DNA from: Pyropia yezoensis
Taxonomy: Eukaryota > Rhodophyta > Bangiophyceae > Bangiales > Bangiaceae
NCBI GenBank assembly: GCA_009829735.1
Contig: CM020618.1
Span: 6,946,627 to 7,010,626 of the forward strand
Direction of reading: 5' to 3'
DNA length: 64,000 nt
The notes below the pieces were generated by a model. The model was not told where the DNA came from, ran no database searches, and saw only the letters and a list, made by a program, of their open reading frames with translations. Both the position numbers and the translations under genes were made by a program. Position 1 is the first letter of the stretch. The number at the start of each line of letters is the position of its first letter. Positions 40,853-50,232 of this stretch are shown here, one piece after another.

Positions 40853-43800
40853 TCACGCGTCTTGGCGGCCTACCCCCGCCACGCCTAGCCCCTCGCGGAA
40901 CCGCTCGAAGGCATCGCGGGGGAGAGCCTTGGTAAACCCGTCCGCCAGCTGCTGCTCGGACGGCACGTACACCATCACCACTTGCTGCCGCTCCACGCAG
41001 TCACGGACGAGGTGGTAGCACACCTCGATGTGCTTCGTGCGGGAGGTCATCCCCTCGTTGGTTGCCATGGCGATGCACGCCTGGTTGTCTTCCTTGAGGT
41101 CGACTGGGCCCGCGTCCTCCCCCAGGTCGCCCACCACACGCCGCAACCACAGGCTGTCCTTCACAGCCTCGGCCGCAGCAACATACTCCGCCGCGGCCGT
41201 CGACGTGGCCACCAGCCGCTGCATGCGGCTGCGCCAGGAGATAGCCCCGCCGTGCAGGGTGAACACGAAGCCAGTCGTCGACTTGCGGGTGTCCTTGTCG
41301 CCCGCAAAGTCGGAGTCCACCCAGCCCTCCAGCGGCGCCATCTTGCCGTACACAATCCCCATGTCGCGGGTGCCTTGCAGGTAGCGCAGCACCCCCTTGG
41401 CGGCCCGCCAGTCAGCCTCGGTAGGGCTGGACATGCGGCGCGCCAACTTCCCGACCGCGTAGGCGACGTCGGGGCGCGTCTGGTTGGTCAGGTACATCAG
41501 GGAGCCGACCAGCTCGGCGAAACGGTTCCCTTCGGGGAGCGGCTCGCCCCCGCCCAGCTCCGTCCCCCGCACCATGGGGGTGTGGTTGGCCTTGCTGTCC
41601 ACCATGTTGAACTCCTTCAACAGGTCCGTGATGTGGCGGGGGTTGGACAGCGCCACCGTCCCCGCCTTCCTGTCCCACTGTACCTGCATGCCGAGGTAGG
41701 ACTTGACCTCCCCCATGTCCCTGACGGTGAAGTGCTGGGCGATGCGTTGCTTGACGTCCTCGACCGCGACCTTGTTGGAACCGCCCACGAGGATGTCGTC
41801 AACGTGGACCTCCACCCTGACGATCGCCCCGTCCTTGTGGAAGATGTAGACGCATTTGTCAGCCTTGGACTGCACCCCGCCCTCCTCCACGAGCTTACCG
41901 TGTAGGTGCTTGCCCCACAAGTGGCCGGCCTGCTTGGTGCCGTACAAGGCCATCAGCAGGAGGGCATCCTCGCCGGCGTCCTCGAAGCCATCCGGGATGA
42001 CGATGTACACGTCCATGTCCATGGCTGCATACAGGTACGCCGTCTTGATGTCCAGGTGGTGCACGTGCCACCCCCGCGCCGCAGCCGTGCCCAGGAACGC
42101 GCGCGTCGTCGCCGCCGACGGCATGGCGGCCCACGACTCCCGGAAGTCCTTGCCCGGCTTCTGCCGGTTGCCCTGGCCCACCAGGCGGCACTTGGGGCGC
42201 TCGAGCTCCCCCGCTTGGTTGGCCTTATACTCGAAGAGGACGCGAGTACCCAGCCGCCGCGCACCCGCCGGCGCCTTCCGTTTTTCCCAGACGCAGTGGT
42301 CGATCATCGACTGCCGCTCCGCATTGAGGGCCCCCTCCCAGAGGGGCCAGTCGTCACGCTGCATGGCGTCACGGACGGTCTTGGGCGGCGGCGGCAGATC
42401 CCGCACCATCACCGGCTCTTTGGCCGGTTCAGCGCCCTTGACCGCGGCCGCGTTGGCGGACGCGCCGCCGCCATCGTCCTGCCCGTAGCGGCTCGGCGCT
42501 TGACGCCTGCGGCCCGGATACCGTGGTACCTCCTCCTCGGAGGCGGAAGAGTCATCTTCCTCCGCCAATGCCCCCGTCAATAACTTGGCAGCGTCGATGG
42601 CCGCCTGGACGTCGGGGGTGACGGGGGCCTGCTCGCCGTGGCTGCCGCTTGCCTCCGGTGAGGAGGGCGTGGTCGTCGCTGCGCCTCGGGGCGCGCCGCT
42701 AGTGGCGCCGCGGGGCAGGCCGTCATTTGCCTGACCCGCTTCCTCGTCCGCCGCCCTGCCCCAATGGACTTCCTTGTGCGTAGAGGCATTCGTTGCCTCG
42801 TCAAACGCGACGTCCCTGCGCACCACCACGAGCTTGCTGCCGTCCAGCAGCACGCGGTACGCCCGCCCACCGGGCGCGTACCCCATCATCTTGCCGATGG
42901 ATGTTCGCGGCTCCATGCCCTTGATCTTCTTCGGGGGCTTGAGCGCGAACGCAGTGCTCCCCCACACCGCCAGCCCCGACACGTCGGGTCGCTCGCCCGT
43001 GAACGCCTCCCAGGGGGTGGCCTCGAGCCCCTCCTTGGGAGACCGGTTCATCACGTAGGTCGCCGCAACGGCGGCCTCGGCCCAAAACTCCTGGCCGAGC
43101 TCCGACTCGGCCAGGGCCGCGCGGACGCGCTCCTTGATCGTGCGGTTCACCCTCTCGGCCTTGCCGTTGCTCTGGGGGCTGTACGGTGGGGTGATCTCCA
43201 CGTCGATCCCCTTCTCCGTGTACCAGCTCTTGAGGTTGTCAGTGATGAACTCCTTGGCGCCGTCGAAACGGATGCGCTTCAGCTTCTTCCCGCTGCGGCG
43301 CTCGAGCTCGGGGATCTTCCCCTTCAGCACTCGCCCCGCCTCGCCCTTGGCGCGGATGGGCACCCCCACCGTCAGGCCGGCACTGTCTTCGTACAGCACG
43401 ATCAGGTAGCGGGAACCGCCGATGGACGCCGGGAAGGGGCCCGTGATGTCCACATGCAGCAGCTCCATGACGTCCGTCTTAGTGGTCGACTCGGGGAAGG
43501 GGGCGCGGGCCATCTTTCCCTCGACGCACGGGCGGCATACCGCCCCAGCCACACGCTCGGGCGCGACCTCCGCGGCCGGCAAGCCGTCGACCATCTTGGC
43601 CACCCGCTGCAAATTGGCGTAGCCCAGGTGGAAGAACCTGCGGTGCCACACCATCGCCGCCCCCGTCACGGGCGCGGCCGCCATCATCGCCTTCTTGGCG
43701 ATGGGCATGCCGCCGAGCATGTACTGCCCGTCGGCGTCCAGCTCCCCGACCGCGTCCGCCTTGGAGACCGCCGCGATCGGCGCCCCTACGTCGGCCTCGC

Positions 43801-45058
43801 CAAAGATGTAGCAGTGGCCGCGGGCAAAGAGCACCGCCCCGCCCGCCTTGTCGATGCGTCCGACCGACATCAGGTTCTCCGTCAGTCCGGGGACTCGATG
43901 CGCGTCCCGCAGCGTGATCGAGCTCGAGGCGCCCTTGTCGCCCACATTGACGGTTGCCTCTCCACGTCCGGTGGTGGCCAGAGTGCCGCCCGACGCCAGT
44001 GTTACCTGCTCGCCGGTCCGCCCGTGCCCCACCTTGAACGTCCCCCGCCCTGTGGCAAGGTGGTGGGTCGCCCCAGAGTCCACCAGCCACGACTCGGCCC
44101 GCGCGGCGATCTTGTCCCGCGCCACGGCGCCCACCTCCAGGCGGGCCCGAAAGGCGAGCTTCTTGTCGTCGCCCCGGTCTCCCCCGTAGGGGCCCTTGCC
44201 GCCGCGGCCGCCGCCTCGCTTGTCGTCGGCCGCGCGCCGCTTGTTACAGTCGGCGATCTTGTGGCCCGGCTTCTTGCAGTAGAAACAGAGCGGCTTCTTG
44301 TCCGGCCGCCCCTTCTTGTCGTCCCTCTTGATCGCCATGGCGGCCAGGTACGCCTGCACCGCCGGCGGGACGTCCCCGTCCGTCTGGATCTGCAGCTCCT
44401 TCTCCACCCCCAACAGCTTGGCGGTGACGGCCGGCAGACGCAATGCGGCGTCCGTGTTCCGCAGGACCGTCCGGATGGTGCTGTAGCCCGCCGGGAGCCC
44501 GCGGAGGATGTGCAGCGTCAAGGTCTGGTCGTCCTTGGTCACGCCCGCCGTTGCCAGGTCGTTGCGCAACCCCTTGGCCCGTCCGACGTACTTGATGATG
44601 GTCTCGTTCGGCAGCATCCGCAGCATGGTGAGCTCCTCCTCGAGCTCCGCCCGCCGCGACGTCGTGTTGTCCTCAAAGAGGACACGGAGGCAGTCCCACG
44701 CCTCCGCCGCTGACTTGCAGTCGGCCACCAGGTTGAGGAGATGCGGCTTGACGGCCATCTGGATCTGCGCCAGCGCCTTCTCGTCCTTGCGCTCCCACTC
44801 CTCGATGGCCTTGATGTTCTTGTCGCGCGCCTCGCGGACCTCCACGGCCGCCGCCAGGGCGGCCGACGTGGCCGCCGCGTCATCGGGCGGCGGGCGCACC
44901 ACCTCCGGGCTGGGGACGAGCAAGGGCCGCGGCGTCACCACCGCCGCCCAGTTGCCGTTGTCCCGCAGGTACGCCTTGCAGTAGGTCGACCAGGAGCGGT
45001 AGTCCTCGTCGAGCCTCTCGAAGTAGAGCTTCGTGCCCTTGGACCCCTCCCCCTCCAT
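40853..45058 (-). CDS. gag-pol: Copia Gag-Pol polyprotein (1401 aa)
   Basis: The start is the ATG at 45058 (MEGEGSKGTKLYFERLD, the usual copia gag opening). The frame extends back into the LTR, but that part is unlikely to be coding. Domains in order are a gag UBN2-like region, zinc knuckle CFYCKKPGHKIADC (about 256), aspartic protease WLVDSGATHH (about 324), and integrase with H/H-C/C (HRRFFHLGYANL...CRPCVEGK). The integrase core has D at DITGPF (about 535), D at FDGAKEF (about 601) and E at NGKAERVNR (about 635). RT follows with HVDDILVGG (about 1083; Tyr of the usual YVDD is His). RNase H has DSDFAGD (about 1250), E in TAAAEYVA and a KHIEVCYH/VRD end. Integrase before RT defines Ty1/copia. 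There is one ORF with no frameshift site, unlike the Ty3 elements here. Confidence 0.95.
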   Translation of the reverse strand: MEGEGSKGTKLYFERLDEDYRSWSTYCKAYLRDNGNWAAVVTPRPLLVPSPEVVRPPPDDAAATSAALAAAVEVREARDKNIKAIEEWERKDEKALAQIQMAVKPHLLNLVADCKSAAEAWDCLRVLFEDNTTSRRAELEEELTMLRMLPNETIIKYVGRAKGLRNDLATAGVTKDDQTLTLHILRGLPAGYSTIRTVLRNTDAALRLPAVTAKLLGVEKELQIQTDGDVPPAVQAYLAAMAIKRDDKKGRPDKKPLCFYCKKPGHKIADCNKRRAADDKRGGGRGGKGPYGGDRGDDKKLAFRARLEVGAVARDKIAARAESWLVDSGATHHLATGRGTFKVGHGRTGEQVTLASGGTLATTGRGEATVNVGDKGASSSITLRDAHRVPGLTENLMSVGRIDKAGGAVLFARGHCYIFGEADVGAPIAAVSKADAVGELDADGQYMLGGMPIAKKAMMAAAPVTGAAMVWHRRFFHLGYANLQRVAKMVDGLPAAEVAPERVAGAVCRPCVEGKMARAPFPESTTKTDVMELLHVDITGPFPASIGGSRYLIVLYEDSAGLTVGVPIRAKGEAGRVLKGKIPELERRSGKKLKRIRFDGAKEFITDNLKSWYTEKGIDVEITPPYSPQSNGKAERVNRTIKERVRAALAESELGQEFWAEAAVAATYVMNRSPKEGLEATPWEAFTGERPDVSGLAVWGSTAFALKPPKKIKGMEPRTSIGKMMGYAPGGRAYRVLLDGSKLVVVRRDVAFDEATNASTHKEVHWGRAADEEAGQANDGLPRGATSGAPRGAATTTPSSPEASGSHGEQAPVTPDVQAAIDAAKLLTGALAEEDDSSASEEEVPRYPGRRRQAPSRYGQDDGGGASANAAAVKGAEPAKEPVMVRDLPPPPKTVRDAMQRDDWPLWEGALNAERQSMIDHCVWEKRKAPAGARRLGTRVLFEYKANQAGELERPKCRLVGQGNRQKPGKDFRESWAAMPSAATTRAFLGTAAARGWHVHHLDIKTAYLYAAMDMDVYIVIPDGFEDAGEDALLLMALYGTKQAGHLWGKHLHGKLVEEGGVQSKADKCVYIFHKDGAIVRVEVHVDDILVGGSNKVAVEDVKQRIAQHFTVRDMGEVKSYLGMQVQWDRKAGTVALSNPRHITDLLKEFNMVDSKANHTPMVRGTELGGGEPLPEGNRFAELVGSLMYLTNQTRPDVAYAVGKLARRMSSPTEADWRAAKGVLRYLQGTRDMGIVYGKMAPLEGWVDSDFAGDKDTRKSTTGFVFTLHGGAISWRSRMQRLVATSTAAAEYVAAAEAVKDSLWLRRVVGDLGEDAGPVDLKEDNQACIAMATNEGMTSRTKHIEVCYHLVRDCVERQQVVMVYVPSEQQLADGFTKALPRDAFERFREGLGVAGVGRQDA

Positions 45059-45192
45059 AGCTGGGGGTGACCGGGTCCAGCGTCCGCACCTCGACACAAA
45101 CCCCCGCAGGGGGGTGAACGCGCCCGTCTCCTGCCACCCGGGTCTTTCACCGGCGTGGCTAGAGGAGGTAGTTGGCACGGCGCCAGCGACGT

Positions 45193-45207
45193 GCTGGGCC
45201 CATAACC
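45193..45207 (-). other. Copia primer-binding site complementary to the initiator tRNA-Met anticodon arm
   Basis: Directly inside the 5' LTR, the + strand reads GCTGGGCCCATAACC. This is the anticodon stem and CAU loop sequence of eukaryotic initiator tRNA-Met, so the element RNA is complementary to an internal tRNA segment and not to its 3' end. Drosophila copia is known to use such a half-tRNA primer. Confidence 0.8.
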
Positions 45208-45414
45208 TGTCCTGGTGCAAACCAAGGCGCGTTCGCCATTCCATTCTCGGACCAGACGGCCACACGCCGTGACCCTAAAGGTCCCCGTGCACCCGCATAG
45301 ATCCCCACTCAATCTCCCCTCGATCGGGTCGATCGCGGGGCCCACGCAAATCCCACTCGGACATTCTGTCCCACTGCGGGGTCACCGGTGCCGTACTGAC
45401 CGTATCCCCCAACA
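45208..45414 (-). repeat. Copia 5' LTR (207 bp)
   Basis: The second LTR copy, flanked on the right by the TSD GTCCT. Confidence 0.95.
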
Positions 45415-45419
45415 GTCCT
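45415..45419. repeat. Target-site duplication GTCCT, right copy (copia)
   Basis: Matches 40612-40616. Confidence 0.95.
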
Positions 45420-45425
45420 CCCCGT

Positions 45426-46456
45426 TTATCCTCCCCCCTCGGGGTCCCCGTCCTGCCCACGAGACCGCGGGCCGAGCACCCACTCGCTCTGCCGCCACAG
45501 CAGCCACCCCCCCCACACCGCCACTGCGGCGTTACACGCCGCAACCCACGCCAGCCGACCGCCATAGCACGATGCGCCCACGCAGTAGGCGCCCCCCCCC
45601 GCCCCCCCCCCCCCCCCAGCCCCCCCCCCCGCCCCTAGCGGCGGTGGCAGCACCACCCTGGGGGTCCCCCCCCCCGCCCCCCCCCCGCCAACGAGTACCG
45701 ACGCGAGGAGCAGGCCGCCCGCAGCGGGCGCGGCGGTGAGAAGCCCAAACGTGGCACCCCACGAGGCGAGCCCGTACGCGTCGGCCACCGCGGCGGGGAT
45801 GAGCGCAAAGAGCGCGCCGTGGCAGCCGCCGGCGCCCACCACCGCCGCTGTAAGGCCCGCCGCCGACGCCGATGGCGCGGCGGCGGCAGACGCCGCGGCA
45901 GTGGCGCCGGCCATGCCCGCCACGGCGAGCACAAGGCCCGCCGGCCGTGCGGCGGCGGCGGCGGTGGTGATGGCGCCGCCGCCGCCGCCGCCGCCGTCGA
46001 CGCCGGCCGCCGCCGCCGACGCCGCGGCGGCCGCCGCCGCCGCGTCTGAAGCGGCGCCCGCAGCGAGGCGGCCAACCGTGTTGGCCGCCGCGTACGCCAC
46101 GACCAGGCCCGACCAGCGGGCGCGCAGCGCCGCGGCGGTCGGGGCATCGACGGAGCCAGTGTCGGCGGCGGCGGCGGCGGCCCCCTCAGCGGCGCGTGCC
46201 ACGACCAGCGCGGGGAGGTTGGAGAGGATGGCCATGCCCCCCCCAATGCCGACGAAAAAGACCGTGGCGAGAAACCAAAAGTGGGGGGTCCCCACCGCCG
46301 CGGCGACCGACACGGAACGGGGGCGCGCCGAGGAAAAAATAGAGGAGTTTGCGAGAGGTGTCGAGGCGGAGGAGGGCGGAGCTCTCAAGGCCGATGGGCT
46401 CCACGCCGAGCTCGGGCAGTCCCGGCCCCCCAACCTATCGCCGCCGTCGCCGCCGC

Positions 46457-46487
<31 letters not shown>

Positions 46488-47248
46488 GCCACTGCTCGCG
46501 TCGGGGTTGGGCAACAGGGGCTCGGCCGCTGGGGTGACGGGCCCCCCCCGCCGCCCAGCGCCGCCACCCTCCACCCGTGCACCACCACCACCACTGCCAC
46601 CACCACCGCCGCCGCTGCCGCCGCCGCCGTCATGGCCGCCGCGGCCAACCGGTGGCACAGCCCCCCTCGCCTCGGGCACCCACGGCACCAAGGCAATGGC
46701 GGCGAGCAGCACAGCGGCAGCGGCCGCCACCCCCACCGACACGGACCGCCGGCCATTGGCGGCGGCGGCGGCGACCAGGACGGCAACGAGCCCCCCCTCG
46801 GCGCCAACTAGCACCCGGAAGCGGCGAGGGGTCAGCCGCGGCGGCGGCGGCGGCGGCGGCTGGGGCGACGGCAGGGGCAGGCAGTCGCCGCCTGCGCCGC
46901 CCCCCGCCACCCCCACTCTCGCGGGGCCCGCCGCCCACGCAAGGACGGCGGCGAGCGCGGCACCCCCCCCGCCCGTCGCGGCGGCCATGCCAGCGAGCCA
47001 CACCGGGAGGGAGCCCCCCCCGCCCCCCCCCCCCGCCCCAAACGCCGCGTACGCGGCGCCAATGAGCCCCGACGACAGGCCAAACGCGGCGGCGAGTGTG
47101 CCCACAACCGCCCCGCGGTCGGCGGGGGCAAACGCCGCGGCCGCCGCCGCCACCGCCGCGCAGTAGACGGCGTAGCTGCCCTGGCCGACGAGGAAAAAGG
47201 CGGCCGCCGCGGCGACGCGGCGGCCGCCAGCGCCGCCGGCCGCCCACC

Positions 47249-47293
<45 letters not shown>

Positions 47294-47750
47294 TGGTGGC
47301 TGGCCCATCGGACGCTGCCGCGGCAGCGTGTGCGGCGGAGGCGGCGGCAGCCAGCGCCGCGTGCGCCCCAGCCAGGGCGACCCCCCCCGCGAGGGCGGTG
47401 GGCGCCCCCCCCACGCGCCCGTGCAGCAGGCCGACGGGGAGGCCCAGCCAGGCGCCTGCCGTCGCGGCCGTGCTCAGTGCCGCCGCCACGGCCGACGGGG
47501 TGGGCGGCGGGGCGTGACCGCCGCCGCCGCCGCCGCCGCCGCCGGGGGCGGGGGCGGGGGCCAGCCGCAGGCCCGCAACCACGGCGGGGGCTACCGCGGG
47601 GACGGCGTAGATGCTGCCGGCGGCAACGAGCGTGGCGAGCGTCCCCGTGACGAGCGTCGCCCAGGCGCGGCGGGTACTGGGGGGAGGGCCGGCTGCTGGG
47701 GGCGAGGCGAGGCGGGTGGAGGGGGGGGGGGGGGGGGTCGGGCCCGCCAT
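45426..47750 (-). CDS. Nodulin-like/NFD4-type major facilitator transporter (774 aa)
   Basis: The ATG at 47750 gives MAGPTPPPPP. About 12 hydrophobic segments are arranged six plus six around a Gly/Pro-rich central loop. The N-terminal half starts WATLVTGTLATLVAAGSIYAV, as in nodulin-like domain proteins. The C-terminal half has NFD4-family landmarks: HFWFLATVFFVGIGGGMAIL, ANTVGRLAAGAASD and GALFALIPAAVADAYGL. Substrates of this family in plants and algae are poorly defined, so I give none. Long G runs on the coding strand (C runs on + near 45595-45635 and 47000-47040) encode poly-Gly loops between helices. These inflate the length over the usual 500-600 aa and are frameshift-prone in assembly. 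The stop TAA (45426-45428) is 6 nt from the copia TSD, so its 3' UTR has been replaced or displaced by the element. Confidence 0.75.
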
Positions 47751-48453
47751 GCCCGCCGCCGCCGCGCGGCCGCGGCGTCAAGACGGGTGCGAAAGGGGAG
47801 GGGCGGACTCACAGACCCGAGTCCCCGCAACGGCGGCAGCCGCGGGGAAGGCGGGGGAGGGGCGAGCGGGGAGGAGGGGCGGCGTGGCCGCCTCGGCACG
47901 GGGGTTGCCGCAACGGCCTTTGACATTCGCCCGAGCGAGGCGCCTAGGCGGGCAAGTCGGTGGCTGTCTCGCGGCGACGATGCGCTGGATTGGGTGTAGG
48001 GGGGGGGGGGAGGATCACGCAGGCGAAGGGCGCGGGTCGCAGTCGTGGGGGGGTACCAAACCATGGTGTGCCCGCCATCAGGCGCGGGTGGAAGGACCAG
48101 GTGGCGGGCGCGTCGTGTGGCAGAGCGGCCGGCGTGGCGGCGGGGGCCGTGCCGCGGCCGGCCTGCCGTGCGCAACGCGGGTGCGGGGGCGGGGGCTGCG
48201 CGTGGTATGGCACACCACCCCCATTCCACTGCGCGCGGGCGGCGCCCCCCGCAGCGACGCTTGGGGTGGGGGGGGAGGAGGTCAAGGGACGCGGGGGTAA
48301 AAAAAGTATTCACACGAGCCCCACAGCCCAGGCGGCGTGACGCCCCCAGGCGGCCGCTCTGGCCACATCCCGGGAACCCGTCCACACCCCACCGCCTCGT
48401 CTGGCGTAGACGGCTTCCAGCGCGCCCCTCCGTCGACGGCTGCGCGACAACGC
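47751..48453. other. Intergenic: MFS upstream region and 3' flank of the next gene
   Basis: About 700 bp, GC-rich, with a G run at 48000-48011. Both flanking genes are on the minus strand, so this should hold the MFS promoter and 5' UTR. No gene is supported. Confidence 0.5.
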
Positions 48454-50232
48454 TCAGTCGCTCCCCTCCCCACTGGCGGCGCTCGCCCCCCCGGTCGTGA
48501 CGGTGGCGCTCGCGCCCCTCCACCCACCCCCAACTGCCGTCACAGCGGCCTTTTCGTCCTCGTCCTCGTCGCAATCGCCGTCGTCGTCGCTCGAAATGTA
48601 CACAGACGCGAGCACCTTGCGCTGGTCCGCTGCCGGAGGCGGCACGTACCCCGCCGCCCCCTCCTCCACCACCTCGCAGTCGCTGTCCCCGTCAGCGACG
48701 GGCGCCAACGGACCCGCTTCACCACTCGCAGAGGGCGTCGCGGCGCCCGCCTCGGTGGCAGCGGCCGCGGTCGTGGCCGCCTTGGCCGCCTTGGCAGCCG
48801 TGCGGGCGGCAGCCGCCGCCATGGCTTCTTCGTGATGGCGTGTTGACACGATCAACGGGCGCCCGGCCTCGTTGGTGAAGCGGTTGCGAAAAAACCAGAA
48901 GGGCTCCCGGTAGTGCAGGGTCACTGCCAAGTCGGCAAAGCCCCGGATCCACCGTACCTTCGGGACCAGCGTAGGCTGGGGATAGGACTCGGCTGCTTCC
49001 TCTTCATCCTCCTCATCGTCGTCATCACCAGCGTCGGCGCCACCAGTGCCACCGACGCCACCAGCGATGCCACCGCCGTCGCCACGGCCCCCGAGCGGCG
49101 GCTCCTGGCGGGCCTTTTTGACCACCACCGGCATCGGGTTGCCAGCTGCGTCCAGGAGGGTCCCCTGCACGGCAAAGAGTGACTTGTCTTTGACCGCCTC
49201 CTTCTCAGACAGACGCACCGCCTCCCGTGCCGTGTCCTCGGCATCGGCCAACGGCGGCCCGTTTGCCAACGGTGACCCGGCAGCCGACGACAGCAGTCCG
49301 GCACCGGCGCGAGGGCGACGGCGCGGGGGCCGCACCACTCGCGGCAGCTCGACCTTTTTGGTTGGATGCTCGTACCGCACAGAGAGGGACACCGTGATGC
49401 GACCAACGCAGGCGGTGGCGGCAGCGGGTGCCGCGGAACCATCATCAACTGGAGTGGTACGGCCGAGGCGAATGCGGCGAGTGCTTGTCAGCTTGTCACG
49501 GCTGTCAAACGTAGAGAAGCCCTTGAACGTCACCGTCCGCGGCGATAGGGAGCGGCCATTGACGCATCCGAGCTCCTTGGCCACCCCCAGGCCCTTTCCG
49601 TCCACGCGCACCTCTGCATACACCCGCGCATTCACCGTGGAGCGCCCCGCCAGGTGCGCCTGCAATGCCCGGTTCACCGCGGGGGTGCCCCCCGTGGTGG
49701 ACACCACCACCTCAATCTCGTCGCCCGCCTCGCAAGACAGGTACCAGCCAGACTCGGGGGCGAGGGGGCCCTCCGCGGCCGCCCGGCGGCATGCGGCGGG
49801 GGGGACGTAAAACAGGTCGTAAGCCGTGCGGGGGGTGGACACGGTCGCGCGGGGGGGGGCGGCGGAGCCGGTGCTCGCCGCCGCCTCGTCTGCTGACGCG
49901 GCCGCCGCAGCGGCCACCCGGTAAACGCTAACCGATATCAAATTCTTGGCCAGCGCGTAGGCCGCGCCATTGCCCGTCGCTAGCCGAGAGGTACAGAACC
50001 GGCTGACATTGACGGTCTTGCGCTTGACCGACGAGACGTGCGCCACGGCACCGGGCGCCACCGCCCCCTGCGCAAGAGCGGGCTTGATGTCGACCGGGGA
50101 GGAGCCCCAGGCAGACGCGGCAGTCGACGCGGTCGACGGAGCCGACGACGTCCACTTGCGCTTGTCCCCGGCCGCGGGGGGAGGATGAGGGACACCTGAC
50201 GCACAGGCCGGGGCATGCCCGCCCCCATTCAT
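48454..50232 (-). CDS. Unrecognised protein, possible DUF7918-like fold (592 aa)
   Basis: The ATG at 50232 (MNGGGHAPACAS) is preferred over the open upstream frame, which starts at 50745 and lacks typical coding bias. Residues about 70-300 look folded: NVSRFCTSRLATGNGAAYAL, then YDLFYVPPAACRR, GWYLSCEAGDEIEVVV, NARVYAEVRVDGKGLG, RTVTFKGFSTFDS and ACVGRITVSLSVRYE. The order 'accessory binding strand, VYVDGK-like strand, F-x-F-S block, G-x-I-x-V strand' is reminiscent of the fungal/protist DUF7918 family, but this is by eye only. A second folded patch is RWIRGFADLAVTLHYREPFWFFRNRF (about 450-480). Basic KRK patches at 24 and 70 and an acidic Ser tail (VYISSDDDGDCDEDEDEKA) suggest a nuclear protein. 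Function unknown. Confidence 0.6.
   Translation of the reverse strand: MNGGGHAPACASGVPHPPPAAGDKRKWTSSAPSTASTAASAWGSSPVDIKPALAQGAVAPGAVAHVSSVKRKTVNVSRFCTSRLATGNGAAYALAKNLISVSVYRVAAAAAASADEAAASTGSAAPPRATVSTPRTAYDLFYVPPAACRRAAAEGPLAPESGWYLSCEAGDEIEVVVSTTGGTPAVNRALQAHLAGRSTVNARVYAEVRVDGKGLGVAKELGCVNGRSLSPRTVTFKGFSTFDSRDKLTSTRRIRLGRTTPVDDGSAAPAAATACVGRITVSLSVRYEHPTKKVELPRVVRPPRRRPRAGAGLLSSAAGSPLANGPPLADAEDTAREAVRLSEKEAVKDKSLFAVQGTLLDAAGNPMPVVVKKARQEPPLGGRGDGGGIAGGVGGTGGADAGDDDDEEDEEEAAESYPQPTLVPKVRWIRGFADLAVTLHYREPFWFFRNRFTNEAGRPLIVSTRHHEEAMAAAAARTAAKAAKAATTAAAATEAGAATPSASGEAGPLAPVADGDSDCEVVEEGAAGYVPPPAADQRKVLASVYISSDDDGDCDEDEDEKAAVTAVGGGWRGASATVTTGGASAASGEGSD

Larger units (their letters stand above)
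40617..45414 (-). mobile_element. Ty1/copia retrotransposon, complete and young
   Basis: 4798 bp, minus orientation, with 207 bp LTRs (40617-40823 and 45208-45414) that I read as identical, TSD GTCCT, a single intact gag-pol ORF, a half-tRNA primer site and a purine tract (GTGGGGGAG) before the 3' LTR. Identical LTRs and an open ORF indicate very recent transposition. It sits 7 nt beyond the stop codon of the MFS gene, in the same orientation. Confidence 0.97.

Noticed and set aside
42764..44713. 649-aa plus-strand ORF inside copia
   Set aside because: It is the reverse strand of an intact gag-pol reading frame with strong GC3, with no family resemblance. Unlike the X antisense ORF it overlaps pol and has no homologue here.
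45736..47166. 476-aa plus-strand ORF opposite the MFS gene
   Set aside because: Pro/Ala low complexity. The minus strand shows clear MFS landmarks and helix periodicity.
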